NCBI GenBank assembly: GCA_031119475.1
Contig: JAVHXV010000001.1
Location: forward strand, 62,001-126,000
Length of the DNA: 64,000 nt
Source of the DNA: Pedobacter sp.
GTDB taxonomy: Bacteria > Bacteroidota > Bacteroidia > Sphingobacteriales > Sphingobacteriaceae
Reading direction: 5' to 3'
The notes under the pieces: generated by a model
What the model was told of the DNA's origin: nothing
The model's input: only the letters and a program-made list of their open reading frames with translations
Databases searched by the model: none
In this document: positions 19,647 to 29,987 of the stretch, one piece after another
Layout: each line of letters begins with the position of its first letter
How positions within the stretch are numbered: position 1 is the first letter of the stretch
Position numbers and translations under genes: made by a program

Positions 19647-20435
19647 ATGAAAAAATTTAATTATAAATATTTGCTGTTGACTTTGGCATTCAGCGTTACG
19701 GCACTTGCGATCTGGGCAGCCAAATTGCACCGTGATAAACAGCTAAACTTGAACAAAAAAGCGGCACCAGCCCATACACGAGTTTTTACGAACGATGAAC
19801 TCTATGACAGGTTGGCCAAAGTATCCACCAAAATGAGCGTAAAGGCAGACGAACTGTTGTTGGTGGGGCAAATTCAGCTCAATAATATAGTAGAGGGTAA
19901 GGAAGAAAAGGAAGATCCTGTAGCCTATATTTTTAGCAAAAAAGATAAAGAGTTCTTCTATCAGATGGGGAAAGTTGCTTATTACAACAATAAAAAGATT
20001 GGGGTGGTGGTAGATGACGACCAGCACCGCATCGATGTGCTGAAACCTGTGGATGCAAATGCCAACATGATGCCTTTGGCCAACATCAATAACATGCCCG
20101 AACTGGTCAGATCAGAAGGCTTTGTGATGACCACTACCAGTGAAGGAAATCTCCAGACCATTGTCCTTAAAAACAAGAACCATTTTACATGCAAGGAATA
20201 TGCGCTCACTTTCGATACCTTAAGCTATTTGCCCAAGCGGATCTTTGCCCGCTTTACAGGCGATTCGAATGCCGAAACACACAATGGCGAAAGACTTTTG
20301 TATGTCAGGTTTGACAAGGCCGAGCCACAGTCGAACATCAGCGATTACCTGCTCAACGCACCCATACAGCTAGAGGCAGGTCAATGGAAAGTACAACCAA
20401 AATATAAGTCCTATCAAGTATTTGGATTAAAATAA
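19647..20435 (+). CDS. Membrane-anchored or periplasmic protein (Rhs operon gene 5)
   Basis: A 262-residue protein of unknown function. Residues 7-26 form a hydrophobic signal or membrane anchor (YLLLTLAFSVTALAIWAA) without an obvious cleavage site or lipobox. The remainder alternates short strands and helices, with the segment FVMTTTSEGNLQTIVLKNK resembling the beta-sheet of carriers with a LolA-like fold, though I would not assign it. It sits between the two giant genes with 4- and 23-base gaps, so a dedicated secretion or folding role for one of them is likely by context. Confidence 0.82.
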   Translation: MKKFNYKYLLLTLAFSVTALAIWAAKLHRDKQLNLNKKAAPAHTRVFTNDELYDRLAKVSTKMSVKADELLLVGQIQLNNIVEGKEEKEDPVAYIFSKKDKEFFYQMGKVAYYNNKKIGVVVDDDQHRIDVLKPVDANANMMPLANINNMPELVRSEGFVMTTTSEGNLQTIVLKNKNHFTCKEYALTFDTLSYLPKRIFARFTGDSNAETHNGERLLYVRFDKAEPQSNISDYLLNAPIQLEAGQWKVQPKYKSYQVFGLK

Positions 20436-20458
20436 TAGCACAACTAATCATAGCTCCC

Positions 20459-23400
20459 ATGTCAAGACTTTATCGCATTGTTTTAATTATACTGTTGCTG
20501 TTTACACAGGCTAAGCAGGTATTTGCCGGAACCGAACCTTATAAAAATTTTATCAAGGGCCAATTGCATGTTGGCGACAGCCTGATCGTGAAGGATGAGA
20601 AATTCAAGAATCCCCAATTCAACTGGGCAGATATCACCAATATATCTGTACACAACAGGATTGAGCTCAGCGTGCTCCAGGAACAGCCGATTACCCAAAA
20701 TTTTGACTGTGAGGTGGAGATGCGTGTCGAATATTTCAGTAGTCCCGAACAGGTTACACCCACTACCGTTCAATTGGTAAAACTGAAGGTCGAATACCGC
20801 ATCGGGCAGGCGGTGGTGCATAAGCTCATCGATCATTATGCTTTTATGAACGGTCACCTCGTAAAGGTATTCATTACCAAGATCACCAGTCCGCAATACG
20901 GAGAGAACCCACCGCCGATCTTAGAACTGACCAATAGTATCCTGATTGACAGACAATATAAATTTACGCCTACCATTCCGTTTACCCTCAGTGGAGTAAC
21001 GGGCAATGGTGGACAGACCGCACCAAAGAAAGGATTTGCAGCCCGCATCATGCAGCCGACATCAGGTTTGGAAAATACGAGCCATCAGCTCAAATTGGAA
21101 TGGGGAGCGATCGTTGGTGCAGAAGAATATGACATCGAATGGACGGCCATTGATAAGCCAGGTGATTTTGCAGCACGTGCCGATTCGTTGTACGCCAATA
21201 TTACGGTAGCAGATTTGAAAATAGACGAAATGTTCAGGAACAACGCTACGCGTGTAACAACCGATGCCCAATCGTACATCATTTCCTTGTTATACAGTTC
21301 CAAATACCTTGCCGTTAGGATGCGGCAGGTACATTATGATCCGGTTACTGGACTTCGCGAAGAAGGAAATTGGGATTATATGCAGGTAGATAACAGCAAC
21401 AATTATAGCTACGCCATTTGGGAGTTGACCTGGCATGAAACTAACCTGAACTGGCAGTTCAGTGCTTCCTTTGCCGAACAAGGGAAAAAGAAGGAAGTAG
21501 TGAGCTACTTCGACGGTACATTGCGCAATCGGCAAACGGCAACATTGAACAATGGCGACAATGTGGCGGTGATCCAAGAAAATGTTTACGACGAATATGG
21601 CCGTCCGATTGCGAGTTTTCTCCCGGCACCGTATAGCAATCCATCGGTAACGCGGCAGTACCTGCATTATTTTCCGAGCTTTAATATGGATTCTGTACTG
21701 GTCAAGGATGTGGGTTACAGTTCTTTTGCCTATAACTTATGCGGCATCTATCCCTTAAATAAGCTCAAGCTACTTTCGGGTGCCTCAAAATATTACTCTC
21801 CAAACAATACTTTTGCCAATAGCAGCTATGTTCCAGATGCAAAAGGTTATCCTTTCTCCCTGACCCAATACACCGGAGACAACACCGGCAAGGTTAAGGT
21901 ACAGGGTGGGGTAGGAGAAACATTCATGACCGGCGTAGCCAACAGCCATACCACCAAGTATTTTTATGGCAAGCCAGAACAGTGGGAACTGGACCGGATT
22001 TTTGGAAATGATGTCGGCTATGCAGAACATTACCTCAAGCAGATCGTTGTCGATCCAAACGGACAGGCATCCGTCAACTACCTCAACTCGAGCGGTAAAA
22101 CCATTGCAACTGCACTAGTCGGCAGTTCACCAGCCAACCAATCAGACCTGAGCTCGCAAACAGCGGTTGTCAGCAACACCAGCACTTTGCTCAATCCTTC
22201 ACAATTTGCTTACGATCCGGCTACACAGAAATTTACGGCAGCAGCAACCTATATCTCCGTCTCGCCAGGTGACATCAGCCTAAAATTCCAGGTCAATAAA
22301 TTGATAGACCTGTATCAATCAGGTCCAGTACATCCCTGCAGCAATTGCGATTATTTCTTAAAAATTAAAGTTGTGGATGATTGCGGTACCGTTTATAAAA
22401 ATACGACCACACCAATCGAAATCGGAACCCAGACGGCAGATTGCGATGCTGGTGGACTGCATACCGAAGAGATCAATTTCTACGGTGCTCAGATCGGAGA
22501 ATATTACATCAGCTTTGAAATGGCCATCAGTCCGAAAGTGGTTGAGGGATATGTAGATGCCTATATCAAAAAGGCAGAAACCGATGGGGCATTGACCAAA
22601 CAATACACATTCATCAAGGCCTACATCGACAGCTTGGACTTTAAACCACTTTTTGCGGATTGCAGGACCGCAGTAAATCGTTTGGGCTCGCAGACAGACT
22701 TTGTAGCCATGGTGAAGTCGAACCTGAAACAAATGGGCCTGGATAGTGCCTATACCTATGGCAGTACGTTCGACACCTACATTACTGGCGTATATACTTC
22801 GCTATATAACCATGCGGTTGCCCTTGAAGGTACCTGTAACACATCGCCCTGTGAAGGTGTGAGAAGTTTATTGGCTTCAGATGTATCACCGGGAGGCCAG
22901 TATGCGCTGTTTGATAAAAATAACAATCCGCTAGAAACGGCTATCAATATCCTTTATAATCATTTCAGGACTGTTTTTCCCGTTAAAACCAAGTCTGATC
23001 CTATGTATTGGGCCGATACCGTGGTACTGGAGAACAATGAAACCATTTCCCCATTTGATGCGAGTTTTACGGTTCAGCAGTTGGCGCAATATTGGAAACC
23101 GCAGTGGGCCGATCTCTTTATCAATAAGCATCCAGAATATTGTAAGCTTGAGGCCTGCGAGGCCCGGTCGAGCTACCTCACCTGGGACGAAAAACTCACA
23201 GAACTCTACAAAAAGGAAAGTGACATTACCCGGATCAGCAGCGGGCTGCACTATGATAGCAGCAATGCCCATTGGCTATTGCCCTATGATCCATTTTTTG
23301 CCAGTTTGGGATCAAGCTATTACAGTGCCATGCAAGCTGATCTGGATTATTATAGTACACAGATCTTGAATTTTAACACCGTCAACCTTAAAAATTTAAG

Positions 23401-26400
23401 TCAGTACGTAACCTATTCTCTGTATTGTGCAGACAGCTTGTCGAACATCAACCCCAATAATGCAGATGGAACAGACCGATGGAACAACTGTAGCCCAAAT
23501 CTGGGCGATTGTAGGATCATCGACCGCGAGTGGGACATGTACAAGACCATTTACCTGCAGTTGAAGCAAAAATATTATGACCTGTTGGGCGATGCCTGTA
23601 GCAATCCATTATTGGCCTGCCTAACAGGTAAACCTTACGATTACGGAGCACCTGGTACTCCTGGTGTCCGCGATTTTGCTTTCCATGTAGATAGTGTGGT
23701 CAATGGCTATCAACACGTGAGCATCAGAACACTGAATGGTCCCATTACCAATTACAGTTGGATCTGGTTTGATCCGACACTGTTGGCTGCCTACCCAACC
23801 TTAAGGAACTATGTGGCCATTAACGGAGGAACAAGCAGTACTACCTTTTTGCTTCCAGACAGTATTCCGGTTTCTGCGCTAAAAATTATTAAAGTACAGA
23901 ATGCTGATTTCGAATGGGGAAGGATCTATATGTGGGAGTATTTCCAATTGGTCAATAGTTACGAGATTGAGGGGGGATGGTACTATTATGAATTCGGATT
24001 GAACGGTACCCAACTTCCCCCAAATAATGCATTTGATGAACATGGCGGACTGTCTGGGTATGTGGTTACAGGCTATGGATGCAATTCCTACTTCTGGGAA
24101 GATCTTTATTTCAACACGACCGGTGGCTTTAAGGATGGGTTTTCGTACTACGGTTTTCCAAGTTCTTATCAGGTTGATGGCTATGCAGACTATCCGATTT
24201 TCCCGCTCGGAAGTAGCTGTCCGCCAGAAATGGCAACAAAGGTTCAGCGTTTCCCAACTGGCGGAGGTTTTCAGGCAGGCTGGGATGTAGATGAAGTAAC
24301 CGCGAAGGCCCAGGGCGATGCACAGTTGGAAGAACTGATCAAATCATCTTGCGAAACCAATGCCGACAATTGGATGAGGGCACTCGGTACGTCGATCAAT
24401 GGGTTGAGCACCACCAACAAAGCGCTATTGAAAGCCAGATTGATCGCATTATGCGTAAAAGGTGGAAGCATGGATAATCCATCTGGCACCTCGACTTTGC
24501 CAAGTGGGGTGTATAGCAGCTATGGCGACAATAGTTTCAGCGGTATCCTGACATCGATGTTGGGCACCCATACCATGCAGCACAACCCTTGGTTGCTGGA
24601 GTCGCCGCCCCGTCACGATGTGAAACCACAGACCATAGAAAAAATCCTGAACAGCAGCAGCAATGCCATTTGTACCAAGTTAAATGGTTTAAGGCCATCA
24701 GGCTATAATGATGAACAGTTCTATACCTATTTGGTCAACGAATATGGTTCGGCAATGAACATGAGCCAGACAGACTTCAATGCGCTCCTCAAAAGCTGCA
24801 GTACCTGTAAATTCTTGATCGCCACCGATGTCAAATTGCCTTTCCTGCTCGATCCCGATGGACAGGGCTGTATCACCAGAACACAGTACAACAACGCCAT
24901 GTCTACCTTGGCCAGTTCACTGAGCGGTGGATTGGCGGTTGCGCCGACCGATTCGCTCACCTACATGACCGTGGTGACCAACTACCTGAACCAAACTTTC
25001 GGCTTTGGACTGGGCTTTGAACAATACGACCAGTTCAGGACCAATGGCCATGCGCAATTGTGCAACGAGGCGGCCTATGTTCCGATCAACATCGATGCCT
25101 ATGCCGAAGTAAAATCAATGCTGGCTGTTGCGGTCACCAACGGACAGAGCGAGTATGAAAAATACATTACAGAAGAAAGAAACAAATTTAAGCGGAGCTA
25201 CCTGATCACCTGTTCCGGTGCCACGCCAAATGTACAGCTTACCGCGAGCAACAAAACCTATCATTATACGCTTTATTATTACGATCAGGCCGAAAACCTG
25301 GTGCGGACCGTTCCTCCTGAAGGGGTAAAGTTTTTAACGGCTACCGAAATGCAACAGGCGGCCGATTATCGCAATAGCAAGATCACGGTCTGCTCAGATG
25401 GCCCTTCGGGAACTTCAGATAAGCTGGTGGCTTTCCAGAAACTGGCCGATGTATTGGGCAGTGGCAACAAAGCAGCGGTAGAACAGTGGCTGTTCAATGC
25501 GGCCAGTGGCAGGCACTTTATGGCCACCACGCCAAATAAAGATTTCATCTTCAATACCTGCATCAGCGGCAATTATGCCACGGTAGAAGTTTACACCGCT
25601 ACCAGCGGAACAGGCAGTATGACGCTGACCCTATCTAACAAGATAACGGTAAACATCAGCAGCATCCTGCCATTGCAACAGTGGACTCATGTGGTAGTCC
25701 AGGCCAATAACCTGGCTTCGGGAACGCTGGATTTATATGTCAATGGAGCGAAGTTCACTGCATTGAGCAGTCCGCCGTCACCAGCCTGCAGTTGGGTATT
25801 GGGCGGCAGTCCATTTGTCTATCCAGAAGATATCAACGACATCAAGTACATGCGTCTCTATACCCGGTTGATGCAGCCTTTGGAAATTGCGCAGAATGCC
25901 ACTTCGAGTTGCAGGAATGCGTCAAATATCGCTGATATGTTCTGGTACCGTTTCAATGCCGTTCCAGAAGATCTTGAACCACAACCCATCTTCCCAGATC
26001 ACTTGTTGCCGACCAGCTATGTGTACGATAGCCAGAACCAGATCAAAAAACAAAAAAGTCCCGATGCCGGAGAAAGCCTTTTTGCCTATGACGATATGGG
26101 CCGTCTGGTCTTCTCCCAAAACGCCAAACAGAATCTGGCACAGCAGGTAAGCTACACCATTTACGATGGCACCAGCCGCATCAAGGAAGTAGGACAGATC
26201 AATGACCTTACACCTGATGATATTTTTGGCGATACCTATTATCCAAATTACCTCGCGGGAGAACTGGTAAAAGGAAGTACCGCAAGGGAGCAGATCGTAG
26301 AGACTTTCTATGACGCAGAAATAGACGGATTTGGTGTCTTTACGCCGTTTGCACAAGAGAACTTGCGTAAACGCGTATCTGCCACCACCTATCGGGATAC

Positions 26401-28780
26401 CTTTGCAGGTTTGCCACAACAGGTCAGTTATTATAGTTACGACCTGGTGGGCAATGTGAAAACCTTGGGCCAGAAGATTGAAGGACTGGACCAAAAACGT
26501 TTAGATTACGATTATGACCTCTGGACAGGCAAACTGAATTTCTTGGCCTATCAAAATGGACAAACAGATGCTTTCTATTACAAGTACGAATATGATGCCG
26601 AAAACAGGCTGACTAAGGCCTGGAGTGCAACCGATGCCGTATTCAAACCTTATGGCGGCAGCTACATGATCAATGGCAGGGCGGATGCCACGTATGCCTA
26701 TTACCTGCACGGTCCGTTGAGAAGGATGGAACTGGGCTACGATGCGCATAAGGTGCAAGGTAGCGATTATGTCTATACCCTACAGGGCTGGCTGAAGGGG
26801 GTGAATGGCGTTCAATTGAACAACCCGGGCAAAGATGTCGGAAACGATGGTGCCACCATTGGCAAAGATGTGCTGGCCTATAGCCTGGGCTATTACCAGG
26901 GAGATTATACGCCGATCAAGGGTACAGGAGCCACGGCCTTTAACCATAATTTCGCAGAAAGCAGCCTGCCGACAGGGATCAATGGCAGGGGACTGTATAA
27001 TGGAAACATCAGTCACAGTACCTATGCCATTGGCGGTATCAATGGGGGAGCTACGGTAGGCTATACCTATGGCTACGACCAGTTGAACAGGTTAAAAAAT
27101 ACCCGCCAGCGTACGGTGGGCACCAGCGGCGATTGGGATTTCAGCTCGGCGAGCCATGGCTTTAAGGAAAACTTTACCTACGATGGCAATGGCAACATTA
27201 CGGCACTGAACCGATATGATGGCAGCGGCAATGCCATGGACAGCCTAAAATATGCCTACAATAGGCAATCGGGCAGCAACAGGCTATTGGACAACCGTTT
27301 GGGTAGCGTGGACAACGATGCCAGCATTACCGGCAGCGTGAAAGACAGCAGTTATGGCTATGATGCCATTGGTAACCTGATCTCCAATCCGCAAGAAGAC
27401 ATCACCAACATCGATTGGACGGTTTTTGGAAAGATCAGGCAGATTACCAAAACGACCTCTACACAGAATATAGCCTACACTTACGATCCTGCAGGCAACC
27501 GGGTAAGCAAAACCATTAATGGGAAGGCCACCTATTACGTGCGCGATGCGCAGGGCAATACCATGGCCGTTTATGATAAAGACAATTCAAACCCTTTGTA
27601 TTGGAGAGAGCAACAGTTGTATGGCAGTAGCAGGCTAGGTTTGTGGCAAGCTAATATCGATATGGGCGTTGGCAACGTGAATGCCTACAATACCATCGGC
27701 AACAAACGCTATGAGCTGAATAACCATTTGGGCAATGTAATGGCCGTGATCAGCGACAGCCGGACCTTAACAAGCGGGAACTACGAAGCCCAATTGGTTA
27801 CCGCAAATGATTATTATGCTTTCGGTAGCCAAATGCCGGGCAGAAGTGTTAACTTAGGATTATACCGTTATGGATTTAACGGTAAGGAGAACGATAATGA
27901 GGTGAAGGGGGATGGGAATCAGCAGGACTATGGGATGAGGATCTATGATCCGAGAATTGGGAAATTTTTGAGTGTGGATCCAATTTCTAAAGAATATCCA
28001 GAATTGACGCCTTATCAGTTTGCAAGTAATATGCCTATTGCAGCTGTAGACTTAGATGGGTTGGAAGCTAAAATAGTAGTTACTGACCAAGTAACAGGAT
28101 TTACTAAAATATTTGTTTATGGAAAGGGTGATGTATCTGAAATTGTAGTAAGGACTTATAAAGCAATTATACAATACAAAAACCCGAAAGGTCAAGTTGA
28201 AACCTTAGGCACTTTCAATGTTACTAGGGATGGGTGGTATGATTTAGGTACAAATAGTAAGGGTAATTACTTGTTGCACAATAGATCTTCAGATCCAAAA
28301 ATAGAAGAAACATTAACTATAGTAAATAGGCACTCAGAACAATACGGAAAAGGAACACCGTCATTTACAATTAGCCCCATACTTTCCCCACTTGATCCTA
28401 AACTCAATTCAACATTTTTTGAAAATGGCCAACCAAATGGTGATTTAGACTCTGAGGTCAAGAGGGATGGTGACTATGCGAAAGGCGCAGAATTCCACGT
28501 GGGTGGTTATTTTCAAACAATTAAAGGATTAATTAAATTAGCTGGAACTTATGGTTGCTACGGTGTGGTGGATCCATCGCAAGTAGATAAGGATGTTAGG
28601 AAAGTATTTAAAAAAGATGGACTGAATACAACACCTTCAAATGATGAAATGAGAAGATTTGGCGAAGTATTGAAGAAAGCAGAAAAAATGCAAAAGAAAG
28701 ATTATGGTAATACTAAAAAGACAGAAGTTGAAATTGAGAAAAGAGATTATAACAAAACTAAAGAAGTTCGCTCTAATTAG
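20459..28780 (+). CDS. Rhs polymorphic toxin with L,D-transpeptidase-like tip
   Basis: A 2773-residue Rhs protein with a signal peptide ending near QVFAG. A fibronectin-like segment lies near residues 200-300, a LamG-like module near 1690-1800 (PLQQWTHVVVQANN), then YD repeats from about 1876 (YDDMGRLVF, YDYDLWTGKL, YTYDPAGNRVS). The conserved core end is YDPRIGKFLSVDP and closes at DLDG (2531-2534). The remaining 240 residues are the variable tip, visibly AT-richer than the core, as expected for an exchanged cassette. His2680 and Cys2700 in FHVGG-x(11)-LAGTYGCYG fit the L,D-transpeptidase pattern H-x(14-17)-[ST]-H-G-C except Tyr for the second His. A cell-wall-acting toxin is proposed, not proven. 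Confidence 0.9.
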   Translation: MSRLYRIVLIILLLFTQAKQVFAGTEPYKNFIKGQLHVGDSLIVKDEKFKNPQFNWADITNISVHNRIELSVLQEQPITQNFDCEVEMRVEYFSSPEQVTPTTVQLVKLKVEYRIGQAVVHKLIDHYAFMNGHLVKVFITKITSPQYGENPPPILELTNSILIDRQYKFTPTIPFTLSGVTGNGGQTAPKKGFAARIMQPTSGLENTSHQLKLEWGAIVGAEEYDIEWTAIDKPGDFAARADSLYANITVADLKIDEMFRNNATRVTTDAQSYIISLLYSSKYLAVRMRQVHYDPVTGLREEGNWDYMQVDNSNNYSYAIWELTWHETNLNWQFSASFAEQGKKKEVVSYFDGTLRNRQTATLNNGDNVAVIQENVYDEYGRPIASFLPAPYSNPSVTRQYLHYFPSFNMDSVLVKDVGYSSFAYNLCGIYPLNKLKLLSGASKYYSPNNTFANSSYVPDAKGYPFSLTQYTGDNTGKVKVQGGVGETFMTGVANSHTTKYFYGKPEQWELDRIFGNDVGYAEHYLKQIVVDPNGQASVNYLNSSGKTIATALVGSSPANQSDLSSQTAVVSNTSTLLNPSQFAYDPATQKFTAAATYISVSPGDISLKFQVNKLIDLYQSGPVHPCSNCDYFLKIKVVDDCGTVYKNTTTPIEIGTQTADCDAGGLHTEEINFYGAQIGEYYISFEMAISPKVVEGYVDAYIKKAETDGALTKQYTFIKAYIDSLDFKPLFADCRTAVNRLGSQTDFVAMVKSNLKQMGLDSAYTYGSTFDTYITGVYTSLYNHAVALEGTCNTSPCEGVRSLLASDVSPGGQYALFDKNNNPLETAINILYNHFRTVFPVKTKSDPMYWADTVVLENNETISPFDASFTVQQLAQYWKPQWADLFINKHPEYCKLEACEARSSYLTWDEKLTELYKKESDITRISSGLHYDSSNAHWLLPYDPFFASLGSSYYSAMQADLDYYSTQILNFNTVNLKNLSQYVTYSLYCADSLSNINPNNADGTDRWNNCSPNLGDCRIIDREWDMYKTIYLQLKQKYYDLLGDACSNPLLACLTGKPYDYGAPGTPGVRDFAFHVDSVVNGYQHVSIRTLNGPITNYSWIWFDPTLLAAYPTLRNYVAINGGTSSTTFLLPDSIPVSALKIIKVQNADFEWGRIYMWEYFQLVNSYEIEGGWYYYEFGLNGTQLPPNNAFDEHGGLSGYVVTGYGCNSYFWEDLYFNTTGGFKDGFSYYGFPSSYQVDGYADYPIFPLGSSCPPEMATKVQRFPTGGGFQAGWDVDEVTAKAQGDAQLEELIKSSCETNADNWMRALGTSINGLSTTNKALLKARLIALCVKGGSMDNPSGTSTLPSGVYSSYGDNSFSGILTSMLGTHTMQHNPWLLESPPRHDVKPQTIEKILNSSSNAICTKLNGLRPSGYNDEQFYTYLVNEYGSAMNMSQTDFNALLKSCSTCKFLIATDVKLPFLLDPDGQGCITRTQYNNAMSTLASSLSGGLAVAPTDSLTYMTVVTNYLNQTFGFGLGFEQYDQFRTNGHAQLCNEAAYVPINIDAYAEVKSMLAVAVTNGQSEYEKYITEERNKFKRSYLITCSGATPNVQLTASNKTYHYTLYYYDQAENLVRTVPPEGVKFLTATEMQQAADYRNSKITVCSDGPSGTSDKLVAFQKLADVLGSGNKAAVEQWLFNAASGRHFMATTPNKDFIFNTCISGNYATVEVYTATSGTGSMTLTLSNKITVNISSILPLQQWTHVVVQANNLASGTLDLYVNGAKFTALSSPPSPACSWVLGGSPFVYPEDINDIKYMRLYTRLMQPLEIAQNATSSCRNASNIADMFWYRFNAVPEDLEPQPIFPDHLLPTSYVYDSQNQIKKQKSPDAGESLFAYDDMGRLVFSQNAKQNLAQQVSYTIYDGTSRIKEVGQINDLTPDDIFGDTYYPNYLAGELVKGSTAREQIVETFYDAEIDGFGVFTPFAQENLRKRVSATTYRDTFAGLPQQVSYYSYDLVGNVKTLGQKIEGLDQKRLDYDYDLWTGKLNFLAYQNGQTDAFYYKYEYDAENRLTKAWSATDAVFKPYGGSYMINGRADATYAYYLHGPLRRMELGYDAHKVQGSDYVYTLQGWLKGVNGVQLNNPGKDVGNDGATIGKDVLAYSLGYYQGDYTPIKGTGATAFNHNFAESSLPTGINGRGLYNGNISHSTYAIGGINGGATVGYTYGYDQLNRLKNTRQRTVGTSGDWDFSSASHGFKENFTYDGNGNITALNRYDGSGNAMDSLKYAYNRQSGSNRLLDNRLGSVDNDASITGSVKDSSYGYDAIGNLISNPQEDITNIDWTVFGKIRQITKTTSTQNIAYTYDPAGNRVSKTINGKATYYVRDAQGNTMAVYDKDNSNPLYWREQQLYGSSRLGLWQANIDMGVGNVNAYNTIGNKRYELNNHLGNVMAVISDSRTLTSGNYEAQLVTANDYYAFGSQMPGRSVNLGLYRYGFNGKENDNEVKGDGNQQDYGMRIYDPRIGKFLSVDPISKEYPELTPYQFASNMPIAAVDLDGLEAKIVVTDQVTGFTKIFVYGKGDVSEIVVRTYKAIIQYKNPKGQVETLGTFNVTRDGWYDLGTNSKGNYLLHNRSSDPKIEETLTIVNRHSEQYGKGTPSFTISPILSPLDPKLNSTFFENGQPNGDLDSEVKRDGDYAKGAEFHVGGYFQTIKGLIKLAGTYGCYGVVDPSQVDKDVRKVFKKDGLNTTPSNDEMRRFGEVLKKAEKMQKKDYGNTKKTEVEIEKRDYNKTKEVRSN

Positions 28781-29243
28781 TTTGATATTTCTGATGCAGT
28801 GTAAAGAAAAGCATATTCAGACTAAGCGTGACAAAACGCAGACTTATAATAGTTTCAAAGATGTGATTGTACAATCATCAAATTCGTATAATTATAGTAC
28901 GCTTTTCTCTCCACATGAATTAAAAAAGAGCGATCAAATCAATGTTTCTAAAGAACCTTTAGAAATTGAAGGGCAGATTAAACCCACGTTGATGTATTAC
29001 CCTCGCAATCTTGCAATGAAATATGCCCTTATAAAGTTACCAAATCTTTCATTCTTTTATCTTTCATCGAGCCAAAGAAGTATTAAACTTAAGTTAAGGT
29101 CAATGGACTCTGTAAATTTCATCGGAACATCTAAGTCAAATAGTTTTGTTTTTGAATTTTTCAATAAGAAGGACTATTACATCGCTTCTTTTAGTTTAAA
29201 AAATAAAGTTGAAATCTTGGAATACACGACAACTCCTAATTAG
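28704..29243 (+). CDS. Lipoprotein, candidate immunity protein for the Rhs tip
   Basis: A gene overlapping the 3' end of the Rhs gene by 77 bases in another frame if the ATG at 28704 is used; a later start (for example TTG near 28746) would shorten the overlap. The N-terminus is basic then hydrophobic and ends in a Cys (FALISLIFLMQCKEKH), a relaxed Bacteroidota lipoprotein signal. The roughly 150-residue mature part is not recognisable. The position immediately behind a toxin tip is that of an immunity gene, and a periplasmic lipoprotein fits a toxin acting on peptidoglycan. The AT-rich composition matches the tip rather than the core. Confidence 0.78.
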   Translation: MVILKRQKLKLRKEIITKLKKFALISLIFLMQCKEKHIQTKRDKTQTYNSFKDVIVQSSNSYNYSTLFSPHELKKSDQINVSKEPLEIEGQIKPTLMYYPRNLAMKYALIKLPNLSFFYLSSSQRSIKLKLRSMDSVNFIGTSKSNSFVFEFFNKKDYYIASFSLKNKVEILEYTTTPN

Positions 29244-29252
29244 TTATTCCCT

Positions 29253-29520
29253 TGAAGTAAAAACAAACAATTTTTACTCTGCCAATAATAATTTAACCAG
29301 ATGGTCCTTCACTCGCGCAAGTCTTAAGCGCTCCAAAGGAGTCCCCCCACTAGCGCAAGTCTTAAGCGCTCCAAAGGAGTCCCCATGGGACAGCGTGACT
29401 TGTGCTGGGATAAATATTTCTTATCGAATATGTATCTTCTAGCGTAATTCGTGCTTGTTGAAATACCGTCACAAGTCTCGGCCTGCTGCGCTTAGGCCTT
29501 AAGACTTGCGCCAGTGGGGG
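29253..29520. repeat. REP/MITE-like element R1
   Basis: First of four related repeat blocks between toxin cassettes. CGCAAGTCTTAAG (29316, repeated at 29354 after a 38-base tandem duplication) is matched by the inverted CTTAAGACTTGCG at 29498-29510. Inside lie a second inverted pair, GTGACTTGTG and CGTCACAAGT, so the block can fold into nested hairpins. Bases 29253-29307 (CAAACAATTTTTAC, GCCAATAATAATTTAACC) are shared with the sequence left of the RAYT gene. Confidence 0.85.
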
Positions 29521-29521
29521 G

Positions 29522-29987
29522 TCTTTATATGTATCAGGAAGAATTGATTTCTCTCCAATAAATATTGAAGATTTCCTTGCATTAGGATCTATTTTAAAAT
29601 CGTTTGGTAGTTTTGCTGCAAAAGGAATATCAGCTGAAGGAGGTGTTTGGGCTCAGAAAACATTTGGTTAGTCTATTTAGTGCTGAAGGAAAATTTGCAG
29701 GCCAAACGGTCGATGGAGTTGCAGAAGCATTAAAAATTGGTAAATTGTCCGCGGCAGATGTTCCTATAAATATTGTTGTAAGAAACGGGCAAAAATATAT
29801 TTTAAATACAAGATCGTCAGCGGCACTTATTAAAGCTGGTATTCCAAGAAGTTCATGGAATGTCATAAATCAGACAGGAGTTACTTCATTTGAAAATATG
29901 CTTACAGGTCAATTGACGCGAAATGGGTTAGTTAATGGTACAAATACCATAAGACAATCAGGTACAAAAATTGTATTATCAAATTAA
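29522..29987 (+). pseudogene. Displaced Rhs C-terminal tip, frameshifted
   Basis: A tip without core or start codon that begins directly at the right edge of repeat R1. Frame one reads LGSILKSFGSFAAKGIS and EGGVWAQKTFG, then stops at 29669. The next frame carries on with SLFSAEGKFAGQTVDG, VVRNGQKYILNTRSSAAL and PRSSWNVINQTG to the stop at 29985. Removing one T near 29668-29670 restores a continuous QKTFGSLFSAEGKF, so a single-base insertion (or a sequencing error) splits it. The ILNTRS/PRSSWNVINQTG pattern is one I associate with toxin tips of Rhs proteins; I cannot name its activity. Its stop overlaps the next ATG by one base. Confidence 0.75.

Noticed and set aside
13154..28780. Tc insecticidal toxin (TcB/TcC) locus
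   Set aside because: The two giant proteins are Rhs-related, but no TcA-like gene or TcB SpvB domain is clear, and the accessory envelope genes do not fit.
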